A stretch of 64,000 nucleotides of DNA from Methylomonas fluvii (GTDB lineage Bacteria; Pseudomonadota; Gammaproteobacteria; Methylococcales; Methylomonadaceae), in the NCBI RefSeq assembly GCF_014850975.1, contig NZ_JACXST010000002.1:1550001-1614000 (forward strand), given 5' to 3'. The notes beneath the pieces are model-generated. The model had not been told where the DNA came from. It did no database searches and saw only the letters and a program-made list of their open reading frames with translations. A program made the translations under genes and the position numbers. Within the stretch, counting starts at the first letter, position 1; the number at the start of each line of letters is the position of its first letter. Of the stretch, positions 45,557 to 54,864 are shown piece by piece.

Positions 45557-47053
45557 TCAGGCAGTCGCCCGTTCTTCTTGTGGTGCAGCCTCGTCCAACT
45601 TGCCGGCGGCAGCCATTTCCTTGTAGACAGCCATCACAGCTTCTTCGATAGGCTCCATCGCGTGCTCGCCATTTGGAACGATGCCGGCTTTTTCCAGCAA
45701 GTCCCAAGGCTCGTAGCCAATTTTGGAACACAACACCGCTTCGCAGCCGGCCAGGGAACGAATGGTTTGTTGCAACACGCTCTCGCCGTCGCCGCAGGTA
45801 TCGTCGCCGCCGCAATACAAATCGGTTTTGCGATGACTCATGAAACGCACGCCGTTTGGCGATGCTTCGTAGATCAGGAATTCCTTGGCATGCCCGAAGT
45901 GCATATTGATGACGCCTTGGCCGCTGGTGGCGATGGCCATCAGCACCGGACGGGTGTTCAGCTTGGGCTCGTCGGCATGGCTGGCGGCTTTTTCGACCTT
46001 CGCGGCGCGCTTGCTGTGCATTTCCTCGGCAATTGCTTCGTGAATGACTTTGCGTTTTTCCATCGCCGATTGGTAATCGATTTCCATCGCCTCGATTTTG
46101 TCCATGGTGAACTCGTCGCCACGGTCTTCGCCCAATAGGCCAACCGCGTCGGCGCGGCACTGCCGGCAATGGCGCATCATGTTCATGTCGCCGGAGCACG
46201 AGTCTTGCAGGTCCATCAATTCATCTTGAGTCGGACCGCGTTGGCCCATGACGCCGTAGAAAGTGCCATGTTCGGCTTCCGCGATTAACGGCATGACGTT
46301 GTGCAGGAAAGCGCCTTTGGCTTTGACGATTTTGCTGACTTCAGCCAAGTGCTTGTCGTTGACGCCGGGAATCATCACCGAGTTGACCTTGACCAAAATG
46401 CCTTTGGCCGCCAACATTTCCAGGCCTTTTTGTTGCTGCTCGATCAAAATCTTCGCGCCTTTCACGCCTTTGATGCGTTTGTTTTCCCAGAAAATCCAAG
46501 GATAGATTTGCGCGCCGATTTCCGGATCAACGCAGTTGATCGTGATCGTGACGTGGTCGATATTGTGTTTGGACAATTCTTCGACCGACTCCGGCAAGGC
46601 CAGACCGTTGGTAGAAACACACAGCTTGATGTCCGGCGCTTCAGCGCTCAAACGGCGGAAGGTTTCGAAAGTACGCTCAGGATTGGCCAATGGGTCACCA
46701 GGGCCAGCGATGCCCAACACAGTCATTTGCGGAATGTTGGCTGCCACTGCCATGGTTTTTTTCACGGCTTGGTCCGGCGTCAGCAACTCGGAAACCACAC
46801 CGGGACGTGACTCGTTGGAGCAATCGTATTTGCGGTTGCAATAGTGGCATTGGATGTTGCAGGCCGGCGCCACCGCCACGTGCATGCGGGCAAAATAGTG
46901 GTGAGCGTCTTCCGAGTAACAAGGATGATTTTCTACCTTGGAGCGAATCTCGTCGGACAAATGGCCGAGTTGATCATCACTTGTACCGCAAGAATGGGAG
47001 GAGCAGCCGCCTGCGCTGGCTGCTGGAGTTTCGTTGATTACTGGCAGTTCCAT
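45557..47053 (-). CDS. nifB: NifB, FeMo-cofactor biosynthesis radical-SAM enzyme
   Basis: Builds NifB-co, the 8Fe core of FeMo-cofactor, with carbide insertion. It is 498 residues from the ATG at 47053, supported by GAGGTGAAG. The radical-SAM motif is CNIQCHYC (Cys 65, 69, 72). Other marks are GIAGPGDPLANPERTFETFR and CVSTNGLALPE. A C-terminal NifX-like domain (from about residue 375: INMHFGHAKEFLIYEA) should hold the product. A sigma-54 promoter and NifA sites lie upstream. It starts the minus-strand nif cluster; the structural nifHDK genes are not in the window. Confidence 0.97.
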   Translation of the reverse strand: MELPVINETPAASAGGCSSHSCGTSDDQLGHLSDEIRSKVENHPCYSEDAHHYFARMHVAVAPACNIQCHYCNRKYDCSNESRPGVVSELLTPDQAVKKTMAVAANIPQMTVLGIAGPGDPLANPERTFETFRRLSAEAPDIKLCVSTNGLALPESVEELSKHNIDHVTITINCVDPEIGAQIYPWIFWENKRIKGVKGAKILIEQQQKGLEMLAAKGILVKVNSVMIPGVNDKHLAEVSKIVKAKGAFLHNVMPLIAEAEHGTFYGVMGQRGPTQDELMDLQDSCSGDMNMMRHCRQCRADAVGLLGEDRGDEFTMDKIEAMEIDYQSAMEKRKVIHEAIAEEMHSKRAAKVEKAASHADEPKLNTRPVLMAIATSGQGVINMHFGHAKEFLIYEASPNGVRFMSHRKTDLYCGGDDTCGDGESVLQQTIRSLAGCEAVLCSKIGYEPWDLLEKAGIVPNGEHAMEPIEEAVMAVYKEMAAAGKLDEAAPQEERATA

Positions 47054-47090
47054 ATTCTTCACCTCACTTGATTGGTTATGCAGTGAGAAA

Positions 47091-47105
47091 GCACAGGCCA
47101 TGCCA
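47091..47105 (-). promoter_or_regulatory. Sigma-54 -24/-12 promoter of nifB
   Basis: Minus strand TGGCATGGCCTGTGC matches TGGCACG-N4-TTGC at 13 of the fixed positions' key bases, with the invariant GG (47104-47103) and GC (47092-47091) ten bases apart. Transcription should start near 47079, 26 bases before the nifB ATG. Confidence 0.9.
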
Positions 47106-47187
47106 GTTATGAAATCAATTTAAAGCATTGATAAATATGTGAATTTTTACAAAAAAACCCCAAACAACCCAAAAAGCGACCCACTAA

Positions 47188-47203
47188 TGTTTGTAACGGC
47201 ACA
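47188..47203. promoter_or_regulatory. NifA upstream activator site 1
   Basis: TGT-TTGTAACGGC-ACA fits TGT-N10-ACA. Its centre is about 116 bases before the inferred nifB start, the usual range for NifA binding. Confidence 0.82.
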
Positions 47204-47219
47204 ATCCCCGCCGGCCGAT

Positions 47220-47235
47220 TGTAAGGATTTGGACA
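47220..47235. promoter_or_regulatory. NifA upstream activator site 2
   Basis: TGT-AAGGATTTGG-ACA, a second TGT-N10-ACA 32 bases (about three helical turns) from the first, so both face the same side of the DNA. Confidence 0.78.
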
Positions 47236-47274
47236 AAGCCGGACGCCTAACACCGCGCAATACCGCAGGCAAAC

Positions 47275-47288
47275 TGCTGTTCAGCAGC
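47275..47288 (-). terminator. Weak hairpin after the ybhGFSR operon
   Basis: CTGCTG/CAGCAG with a 2-base loop directly after the ybhR stop, then TTTG. Too short to be a convincing terminator by itself. Confidence 0.25.
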
Positions 47289-47290
47289 GT

Positions 47291-48403
47291 TCAATACATC
47301 CGTTTACGAAATAGCAGTCCGGCGCAGCTCAAACAGAACAGACCGATCAGCGCCAGCGGCCAGTATTGGTCGATTAAATCGGCGATCCCCAAGCCTTCCA
47401 GAAATACCCCGCGGATAATGATCAAAAAATAACGTAGCGGATTGACGAACGTCAGCTGCTGCACCAGTTCCGGCATATTCTCGATGGGCGTGGCGTAGCC
47501 GGAGAGGATGACGCCCGGCACAATCACCAGAAATCCGCCCAGCAGGCCCTGTTGTTGGGTGACCGATAGCGAAGAAATCATCAAACCGGCGCCGATCACC
47601 GAAAACACATACAACACGATGCCGATATACAGCGCGGCCAAGCTGCCCAACAACGGCACCTGAAACCAAAATACCACCATGAAAATACTGAACGAGGCTT
47701 CTGCTACGCCGATGATCAGGCCGGGAATGGCCTTGCCAATCAGAATTTCCGCCGGAGTAAACGGTGTCACCAGCAGTTGATCGAACGTGCCCTGCTCCCG
47801 CTCCCGCGCCACCGACAACGCGGCTACCGTCATCGTCACCACCAAAGTCAACAAGCCGACGATACCGGGTACGATGAACCAGCGGCTTTCCAGATTGGGA
47901 TTAAACCAGGCCCTGACGCGCAATTCCGCCGGCGGCCCGGTTTGGTTGTGCTGGCGCGCCCAGTCGCTGTTGAACTGGCTGATCACATTACGGGCATAGC
48001 CCAAGGCAATCTGGGCTGTATTGGAATCGCGGCCGTCCAGTAATATCTGCACCGGCGCCAGTTGCCGGCCGCCCAGCAAATCGCGGCTGAATGACTGGCC
48101 AATATGCAACACCATCAACACCTGCTTGCTGTCCTGCGCTGCGGCGATTTGCTCCTGGCGCTCGATGCGCAACACTTCCCGAAACGCCGGCGCACCATTG
48201 AAGCGGGCAATCAAATCGCGGGCGGCGCTGCCGCGGTCTTCGTTGTAAATCGCGATCGGCAGTTGGTTTAGATCGTAAGTAGCGGCATAGCTGAGCAAAA
48301 ATAACTGCACCAGCGGCGGTACGATCAAGACAAAGCGGCTTTTTTTATCCTTGAGCAGGCTGAGGAATTCCTTGATCAATAAAGCCTGAATGCGCCACCA
48401 CAT
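47291..48403 (-). CDS. ybhR: ABC-2 type permease, YbhR-like
   Basis: A 370-residue inner-membrane permease of the drug/cation export class. One helix near the N-terminus (FVLIVPPLVQLFLLSYAAT), a large periplasmic loop, and five helices after about residue 175 (IVPGIVGLLTLVVTMTVAAL onward) are visible. EREQGTFDQLLVTPF is the typical coupling stretch. ATG at 48403 lies five bases past the ybhS stop; a longer open frame to 48589 overlaps ybhS and has no support. Last gene of the four-gene operon. Confidence 0.9.
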   Translation of the reverse strand: MWWRIQALLIKEFLSLLKDKKSRFVLIVPPLVQLFLLSYAATYDLNQLPIAIYNEDRGSAARDLIARFNGAPAFREVLRIERQEQIAAAQDSKQVLMVLHIGQSFSRDLLGGRQLAPVQILLDGRDSNTAQIALGYARNVISQFNSDWARQHNQTGPPAELRVRAWFNPNLESRWFIVPGIVGLLTLVVTMTVAALSVAREREQGTFDQLLVTPFTPAEILIGKAIPGLIIGVAEASFSIFMVVFWFQVPLLGSLAALYIGIVLYVFSVIGAGLMISSLSVTQQQGLLGGFLVIVPGVILSGYATPIENMPELVQQLTFVNPLRYFLIIIRGVFLEGLGIADLIDQYWPLALIGLFCLSCAGLLFRKRMY

Positions 48404-48408
48404 ACTCG

Positions 48409-49530
48409 TCACTCCAGGCGGCGCGGCGCCCGCCATAGGGCCAATGCCAGGAAGGCCGAGGCCATCAGTAACAAGGCCAAAGCGTTCGGCAAAATCACTT
48501 CCCAAATATTGCCGGCCAGGAATACGGTCTGCAAAATCGCCACAAAATAACGGGCCGCCACCAGGTGGGTAAACAGTTGCACCGCCCACGGCATGCTGTC
48601 GATATTAAAAATGAATCCAGACAGGATAAAGGCCGGCAGGAAGGTGACGACAATAGCGATTTGCCCGGCCACAAACTGATTCTTCGCCGCAATCGAAATC
48701 AACAAGCCCATCCCCAGTGCCGCCAGCAAAAATAATGTGCCCGCCACCAGCAACACCCACAAAGAACCGACCAAGGGCACTTGAAACAAAAACACCGCCA
48801 TGCTTATCGACAGCAACATGCCGCCCATGCCCAGCAAGTAATATGGAATCAATTTGCCTAGCAGCACTTCGCGGACGCTGACCGGCGTCGAAATCAACGC
48901 TTCCATCGTGCCGCGCTCCCATTCGCGGGCCATCACCAAAGCGGTCAGCAAGGCACCGATCAAAGTCATGATCACGGCGATCAAGCCCGGCACCAGGAAA
49001 TTGCGGCTACGCAAGGCGCTGTTGTACCAAACCCGGGCTGCCAATTGCACCGGCTGCGGTGCTTCCTGCCCTTGCCAAGCGGCGCGCGCGTTGAGCCAGG
49101 CTTCAAAAACGCCTTGCACATATCCGCTGGTCAGGCGGGCGGTATTGGCATCCACGCCATTGACGATAACCTGAATCGGCGCCGGTTCGCTGCCGGTCAG
49201 CCGCTGGTCGAAATCGGCTTGCAAATGCACGATGGCGTTGATTTTTCGGGTCAGCAAGGCCTGCCGGGCCTCACGCATATCGCGGAAGTAATGCGCTTGA
49301 AAATAGTCCGAATAATCGAAACCGGCGCTAAAACTGCGCGACGCCGGCGAGACGTGCTCGATGACCAGGCCGATCGGCACGCGGCGGGCGTCCAGCGACA
49401 CCCCGTAACCAAACAACAACAGCAAGAACACCGGCATCGCAAAGGCAATCGCCAGACTGCTGGGGTCGCGCAGCACTTGTAAAAACTCCTTGCGAATCAG
49501 GCCCAGCAGGCGCTGGCTGGCGACACTCAT
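48409..49530 (-). CDS. ybhS: ABC-2 type permease, YbhS-like
   Basis: A 373-residue permease paralogous to the next gene. It has an N-terminal helix (LAIAFAMPVFLLLLFGYGVSL), a periplasmic domain with NGVDANTARLTSGY, and five C-terminal helices (LVPGLIAVIMTLIGALLTAL onward). EWERGTMEALISTPVSVREVLLGK is the family's cytoplasmic coupling sequence. Its start overlaps the ATPase stop (ATGA), so stoichiometric synthesis with YbhF is expected. YbhS and YbhR form the membrane pair in E. coli. Confidence 0.92.
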   Translation of the reverse strand: MSVASQRLLGLIRKEFLQVLRDPSSLAIAFAMPVFLLLLFGYGVSLDARRVPIGLVIEHVSPASRSFSAGFDYSDYFQAHYFRDMREARQALLTRKINAIVHLQADFDQRLTGSEPAPIQVIVNGVDANTARLTSGYVQGVFEAWLNARAAWQGQEAPQPVQLAARVWYNSALRSRNFLVPGLIAVIMTLIGALLTALVMAREWERGTMEALISTPVSVREVLLGKLIPYYLLGMGGMLLSISMAVFLFQVPLVGSLWVLLVAGTLFLLAALGMGLLISIAAKNQFVAGQIAIVVTFLPAFILSGFIFNIDSMPWAVQLFTHLVAARYFVAILQTVFLAGNIWEVILPNALALLLMASAFLALALWRAPRRLE

Positions 49531-51308
49531 TCGGCCGACGCTCCTGTGAGTTCCAGCAGCCTAATGAAGGCTTCTTCCATCGTCTCGGCCGGCGCTTGCT
49601 CGGCGGTTTGGCTACGGCTGCGAATCTCGGCCGGCGTGCCGGCGGCCAGGATGTCGCCCTCGCGCATGATTAACAGCCGGTCGCAATATTCGGCTTCTTC
49701 CATGAAATGCGTGGTGACCAATATCGTTACCCCTTGCGCCGCCAAACTGTTGATGCGATTCCAAAACTCGCGGCGCGCCAACGGATCGATGCCGGAGGTC
49801 GGTTCATCGAGAAACAAGATTTCGGGCTCGTGCATCAATGCGCAAGCCAGCGCCAAGCGCTGTTTATACCCCAGTGGCAGATCGACGCTATTGGTGTCGG
49901 CAAACTCTGTGAGGTCAAACTCTTGAAACGCCCAGGCTATGCGCTGCAGCCGCAGTTTATGGCGCAAACCGTAGGCATGGCTGAAAAACTGCAGATTTTG
50001 CCTGACCGACAATTGTCCATATAAGGAAAACTTCTGCGACATATAACCCAGCCGGGCTCTGGCCTGGGCGGCTGCCGTGCGCAGATCCAGGCCGGCCACC
50101 CGCAAGCGGCCGTTGCTGGCCGGCAGCAAGCCGCATAACATTCTGAATGTCGTGGTTTTGCCGGCGCCGTTGGCACCGAGCAAGCCGAAAATCTCGCCGT
50201 GCCGCACCTCGAAAGACAACTTCTTAACCGCCTGAAAATTGCCGAACCAGCGGTCAACTTGCTCGACTTCAATCACTGCCGGTTGCTCAGTCGCCAAAAA
50301 CCGCGAACCATTGCCGGATACAAAACAGACGGTTTCCACTGGCAACTTTTCGTCGTGCCGGGCCAGTAGCAACATGATAAAGGCATCTTCCAAACGCGGC
50401 GGCACCGAGGTAATTCGGACTTGTTCGGCAGTATCGAATATTGCCATCCAATCCGGCCAAGAAGCGGGTCGCGCCACCGCCCGCACCGCGTCCCCCTGTA
50501 CCACCGAGTCGATTAGATCGGCATGCATCTGCAAACGTTGTTGCAGCATGCGTTTACCCAGTACCGGACTGGACAGCTGGTAACTGCAAGCCTCGGCCAA
50601 GCGATGAAAGCCGGCCGGCGCATCCTGATGCAGAATTTCGCCACTATCCAGCAATACCACCTGCTGGCAACGCTCGGCCTCATCCATGTACGCCGTGCTG
50701 AGTAAGACCGTGGTGCCGAATTGCCCTACCAAGGACTCGATAATTTGCCATAGCTCGCGGCGCGACAAGGGATCTACGCCGACCGACGGTTCGTCCAGCA
50801 GCAATAATTTTGGCCGATTTAGCAAGGTGCAGGCCAAACCCAGTTTTTGTTTCATACCGCCGGATAGCTGGCCGGCCAGACGCTGATTGAACTTTTGCAG
50901 ATTGGTCATGCGCATCAGCTCGGCGAAACGCTGTTGCCTGTCCTGCGGCGATATGCCGTAAAGGTCGGCGTAAAGATTGAGGTTTTCCAGCACGCTCAAG
51001 TCCTCATAAAGACCAAAACGCTGCGGCATATAGCCGATTAATTGGTGCAATTGGGCGCCGGCGGTGGCCGTATCCAAACCAAAACTGGCTATGCTGCCGC
51101 TGTCTGGCAACAACAAGCCAGCCGCCAAGCGTAACAAGGTGGTTTTTCCGGCACCGTCCGGACCGACCAAGGCCGTGACTTGACCTAGCGGCAGACTCAA
51201 GGAAACATCCCGCAAGGCCGATACGACCCGGTCACCGGCGGCAAAGCGTTTGCTTACCGACTTGAAAGTCAGCGGCGCCGGAGCGGCATCGGCCGCGATG
51301 GCAGTCAC
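49527..51308 (-). CDS. ybhF: Double ABC ATPase, YbhF-like
   Basis: A 593-residue protein with two nucleotide-binding domains in one chain, as in E. coli YbhF. Domain 1 has GPDGAGKTT, LSGGMKQKL and LLLLDEPSVGVDP. Domain 2 (from about residue 340) has GANGAGKTT, a modified signature LPLGYKQRL, and ILFLDEPTSGIDP. The proline-rich start GTG overlaps the ybhG stop by four bases. It powers export with YbhS/YbhR; E. coli relatives affect drug resistance and cation export, substrate here unknown. Confidence 0.94.
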   Translation of the reverse strand: MTAIAADAAPAPLTFKSVSKRFAAGDRVVSALRDVSLSLPLGQVTALVGPDGAGKTTLLRLAAGLLLPDSGSIASFGLDTATAGAQLHQLIGYMPQRFGLYEDLSVLENLNLYADLYGISPQDRQQRFAELMRMTNLQKFNQRLAGQLSGGMKQKLGLACTLLNRPKLLLLDEPSVGVDPLSRRELWQIIESLVGQFGTTVLLSTAYMDEAERCQQVVLLDSGEILHQDAPAGFHRLAEACSYQLSSPVLGKRMLQQRLQMHADLIDSVVQGDAVRAVARPASWPDWMAIFDTAEQVRITSVPPRLEDAFIMLLLARHDEKLPVETVCFVSGNGSRFLATEQPAVIEVEQVDRWFGNFQAVKKLSFEVRHGEIFGLLGANGAGKTTTFRMLCGLLPASNGRLRVAGLDLRTAAAQARARLGYMSQKFSLYGQLSVRQNLQFFSHAYGLRHKLRLQRIAWAFQEFDLTEFADTNSVDLPLGYKQRLALACALMHEPEILFLDEPTSGIDPLARREFWNRINSLAAQGVTILVTTHFMEEAEYCDRLLIMREGDILAAGTPAEIRSRSQTAEQAPAETMEEAFIRLLELTGASAE

Positions 51309-52333
51309 GGCGCGGGTTCGCAGCTCGGTTGCGTCATCGGTGCTTGCTGAGTGTCTATCGCCACGGTGACCGGCATCCCCAGCCGTAATTGATCGTCCGG
51401 GTCGCAGGCGTAGATCCGCACTTGATAGACCAGGCTGGTGCGCAGTTCGGTGGTTTCCACCGTTTTAGGCGTAAATTCGGCAGTCGGCGACATGTACCCT
51501 ACCCAGCCCCGATAGCTTTTATCCGGAAAGCTGTCGCTGGCCAAACTAGCCGGCAGACCAACACGCAGTCGTCCCAAATCAGCTTCCGCCACATAGGTTC
51601 TAGCCCATAACGGCTCGCGTAAGGCTAACGTCAAAACCGGCTTTTGGGCGCTGGCCATGTCGCCGGGCTCCAGGATGCGGTTCTGGACGACACCATCCTG
51701 TGGCGCGTACAAGCGCGCATCGGCTAGGACTTTATCTGCCAGCTGTAACGCGGCCTGATCGGCTTTCAGTTGTGCTTGCGCTGCTTGAATATCTTCCCGG
51801 CGCGGGCCGATTTCAGTCAGCGCATATTGCTGTTTCAAGGCTTGCAGACTCTGCTGGGCCGCGTCGTATTGGGCTTTCGCCCGATCCAGGGACTCGGTGG
51901 AACTTAGTTTGCGTTTAACCAGCACTTGTAAACGGGCCAACTCTTTCTTGGCCAATACCACAGCCGCTTCCGCCGCTTTGACGTCGTTGCCGGCCTTACC
52001 AATTTCCTGCGGCCGCGAACCGTGCAATAGTTTATCCAGCTGATGTTGTTGCACATCCACCTTGGCTGCGGCCTGGTCGCGGCTGTATTGAAACCGCTCC
52101 AACGCTTGTGTCGCCAACAATTGACCGCGTTTGACCCGCTCGCCTTCCTGAACCAGGATCTGCTCGACGCGTTCCGGATCGTGAAAACTCAGTTCGACCT
52201 GGCGAATATCCATGTTGCCGTATAGGATCAAGGCATCGCTCCGCCGGCTGCCATCCTTGAGATAAAAACCGCTGGCGACAAGCACAACGGCAGCTACTCC
52301 AGCAATGAGATACAGGCCTGGTTTATTAATCAT
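51305..52333 (-). CDS. ybhG: Periplasmic adaptor (HlyD family), YbhG-like
   Basis: A 342-residue membrane-fusion protein. One N-terminal helix (GLYLIAGVAAVVLVASGFYL) anchors it. The lipoyl halves (VEQILVQEGERVKRGQLLA and ARLYAPQDGVVQNRILEPGD) flank a long coiled-coil hairpin (about residues 85-190, rich in A, Q, K and E). It probably links the ABC-2 permease to a TolC-type channel. First gene of ybhGFSR, overlapping ybhF by four bases. Confidence 0.92.
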   Translation of the reverse strand: MINKPGLYLIAGVAAVVLVASGFYLKDGSRRSDALILYGNMDIRQVELSFHDPERVEQILVQEGERVKRGQLLATQALERFQYSRDQAAAKVDVQQHQLDKLLHGSRPQEIGKAGNDVKAAEAAVVLAKKELARLQVLVKRKLSSTESLDRAKAQYDAAQQSLQALKQQYALTEIGPRREDIQAAQAQLKADQAALQLADKVLADARLYAPQDGVVQNRILEPGDMASAQKPVLTLALREPLWARTYVAEADLGRLRVGLPASLASDSFPDKSYRGWVGYMSPTAEFTPKTVETTELRTSLVYQVRIYACDPDDQLRLGMPVTVAIDTQQAPMTQPSCEPAP

Positions 52334-52839
52334 CTATGAATTACCCGCCGCTAATTTAAACGTGTCGGCTCAGTATACTGAAAGCCAGCCTCACGGTGTA
52401 TCAAACAACTTACTCCAACACCCGGCAAGATGCGCTAAATATACAATGGCTGGGTAGGATGCGCCGACGCCAGGAGTTGCATCTGTAGCGTGCCCGGCAA
52501 GCCTCAATCCCCCCCGGACCGCAGAGCCTAATCGTGTTTGCAAGTAATCTGCAATTTCGTAATAGCCCAAATCAGCGCGGTCGACCCAGTCACCGTTGGG
52601 TGCGGCCCGACTGACATCATCTCCGCAACGCGCACTCCATTGGATGAATGATGCGCGCCGGACAAGCAGCTCTTCCTGTTTGCCGACGATATTTTGGGGG
52701 GAGTAGCAAATGTTGTCCGACTAGTTCTGACGCTTAACATTGAATCGGGATTGCCATTGCCCGTGTAAACCAGAAAACTTTGGCGATCCGCCACGAGGTT
52801 GCTCGGCACGCCCCCGAGCGACCAATTGAACCGCTACCG
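52334..52839. other. Intergenic region without clear gene
   Basis: 506 bases. GGATGCGCCGA at 52457 repeats the head of the hairpin at 34328. A 93-codon minus-strand frame (52809-52528) shows no recognisable family and poor coding character; translations of the other strand have scattered stops. Possibly a decayed gene. The ybhG promoter should lie at the left edge. Confidence 0.35.
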
Positions 52840-54864
52840 TCAAAAAGGGATAAACACCATGGCAATCACGTCGTTACGATAACCATCCTGCACTTTGTAC
52901 TCGCGGTAGCCCTTGGATACAGCGACGCCAAAAATGTAGCTCGTACCGTTTAGCTGTATCACTTCCGAACTGCGATGACCGGTTTTCAATCCAAAAAATG
53001 CTGCATCAACCTCCAGAGTATCCCCTGGCTTGAGTGCGGGATTATTGGCGACGGCAATAATTGTTTGGTTTCGCTGCGCAAACACGCCAAAACAGCCTGC
53101 CAACACCTCACCTTGTTTATTGCGCGGCAAAACATCGTTCAGCATCGATTCGAATTGCGGCTCGCTATCAAACACAATGCCTATGCCGCCCAACACCTTG
53201 CGCGAATCGTCCAGATCGGTAATCGCGGCGTTATAGATGTAAGTATGCCGATTACTATAGAGACGCGTTTTCTCAAATGCCGAGACCGTGTAGTGTTGTG
53301 AATCACTATGTTTTAAAGCCTCGGTCGCGCCGCTTGACTCGTCTAGCTTGATGCCGACTAACATCTGCTGTTGGGGCGCGGAGACCGCCAGAATTCGACC
53401 TTGGCTATCGTAGAGATATAGATTGGTGTAAACCGTGTAAAGCGCATTAATGTATTGCAATATCTCGCTGATTTGCCGGGTTTCGGCGAAACTAAGCGCC
53501 GTATTGGACAAGCCCCTTCTGAACGCTGAGGTCAGTGCCCACCAACGGCAATCGTTAGCTCGTTCGTATAAATTGCGATCCATAATGTCCACCGCCAAGG
53601 ACGCTAAAAATCCCGCATTATTGAGATGCGAGGACATTACCGTCACTTCCTGCAAGCTCTTAATCGACGCGTTAAATATGGTGGTAATATCGGAGCCGAT
53701 TTGTTTGATGGCCTCCAGCACCGGCATAAATTCGGTGGCATTTTTGCGGGCCGATGCAATCTGCCCATTTAACACCAGCAAGCCAAGGTCAGTGTTGATG
53801 TCGGAAGATGCCGTATGTATGTCCCGCAATTCCTTCGGAAAAGTACTCGCTTGGTAAATGATCTCGGTATAACTATTGCGGGACAGCAGCATTTCTTCGC
53901 GACTAAATGCCTTATCCAGTGCGGTCATCATCTGACCGCGCCAGCCCAGACCATAAAAACCCTGGTAACCGTTGGTCCTGCGCATATTCACAATATAGTC
54001 GTGACGCCGATAATTCAGCATCCGCAAGCCCGCATCGCCTTTAAATTCGGTGTTAAGCGGCAACAATTTTTCGTCGCTACTGGCGATCACCTGTCCCTCG
54101 CGATCAATAACCGCTATAACCCCAATATCTCCGGGCATCAAGAGTCCATCGAATATGCCGCTCATTTCGTCATCAAAGCGAAAGCACAAACATAAAACCC
54201 CCAACACAGGCGAACTCTTATCGTCGGTTTGGGTAATTTTGCAGGAATAGATTAAAGAGTGGCGACGATTGCTTTGTAAATCGGAATATCGAAAGGTTTC
54301 GACATAATCTTGCTCTGACTTCAAAGTTGCCGCCAACAAGGCATCGTTGGAATGGCATATTGGATTGGTTTTGTCCAAATGTGCCTTAACGCTCCCTTCG
54401 GTATCAAAAACGATGATCTCGTCGTAAACACTGTATTTTTTGACGTATTCGCGGAGCCTGTTTTCAATGAACTGCGTTTGCTCGATGCTGACATTCTCTG
54501 AACCAAGAAACACTCTAATATCGTCGTCGGTTGCCAGAAAGCCCACATCCGCTGTGCGTTCGAATAGGTTACGGATCAACAAATCGATAGCCACTTGCGC
54601 TTTCGACGAGTTATCCAACACCAGTTTTTGCAGATTCTCGACCAGTAAATTATGGGTCAATTGTTTCTGCAGTTCGCCAAATTTAAGCTGGGTACGACTC
54701 ATATCGTCCAATATAGTCGTCGCCACGTTATGGCTATTTATTTTGCCTATCAGCGTGATTTTGCCCCACCAATCGTTTAAAGACGCCAATCGCCCCTCAA
54801 AACTTTTAACCACCGGCATTGATCCCAACAATTTTGTCGAGTGCGATTGCAAAAATTCGTTCAT
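52840..54864 (-). CDS. Double Cache-domain protein with MCP-like hairpin, no membrane anchor
   Basis: A 674-residue protein from the ATG at 54864 (AAGAGGAG upstream). Two related sensory modules are visible: residues about 95-290 (LLIRNLFERTADVGFLAT, YSVYDEIIVFDTEGSV) and about 435-620 (DIMDRNLYERANDCRWW, YTVYTNLYLYDSQGRIL). Between them DINTDLGLLVLNGQIASARK recalls the signalling hairpin of chemotaxis receptors (TNLLALNAAIEAARA). No signal peptide or transmembrane helix is seen, although Cache domains are normally extracytoplasmic. It may sense a ligand inside the cell or bind a chemotaxis partner. Function unknown. Confidence 0.8.
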   Translation of the reverse strand: MNEFLQSHSTKLLGSMPVVKSFEGRLASLNDWWGKITLIGKINSHNVATTILDDMSRTQLKFGELQKQLTHNLLVENLQKLVLDNSSKAQVAIDLLIRNLFERTADVGFLATDDDIRVFLGSENVSIEQTQFIENRLREYVKKYSVYDEIIVFDTEGSVKAHLDKTNPICHSNDALLAATLKSEQDYVETFRYSDLQSNRRHSLIYSCKITQTDDKSSPVLGVLCLCFRFDDEMSGIFDGLLMPGDIGVIAVIDREGQVIASSDEKLLPLNTEFKGDAGLRMLNYRRHDYIVNMRRTNGYQGFYGLGWRGQMMTALDKAFSREEMLLSRNSYTEIIYQASTFPKELRDIHTASSDINTDLGLLVLNGQIASARKNATEFMPVLEAIKQIGSDITTIFNASIKSLQEVTVMSSHLNNAGFLASLAVDIMDRNLYERANDCRWWALTSAFRRGLSNTALSFAETRQISEILQYINALYTVYTNLYLYDSQGRILAVSAPQQQMLVGIKLDESSGATEALKHSDSQHYTVSAFEKTRLYSNRHTYIYNAAITDLDDSRKVLGGIGIVFDSEPQFESMLNDVLPRNKQGEVLAGCFGVFAQRNQTIIAVANNPALKPGDTLEVDAAFFGLKTGHRSSEVIQLNGTSYIFGVAVSKGYREYKVQDGYRNDVIAMVFIPF

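Noticed and set aside
47137-47150. TGT-N8-ACA near the nifB promoter as a third NifA site
   Set aside because: Spacing is eight rather than ten bases, unlike the two good sites upstream.
52528-52809. 93-codon minus-strand frame in the ybhG upstream region
   Set aside because: No ribosome site, no recognisable family, and composition unlike neighbouring genes.
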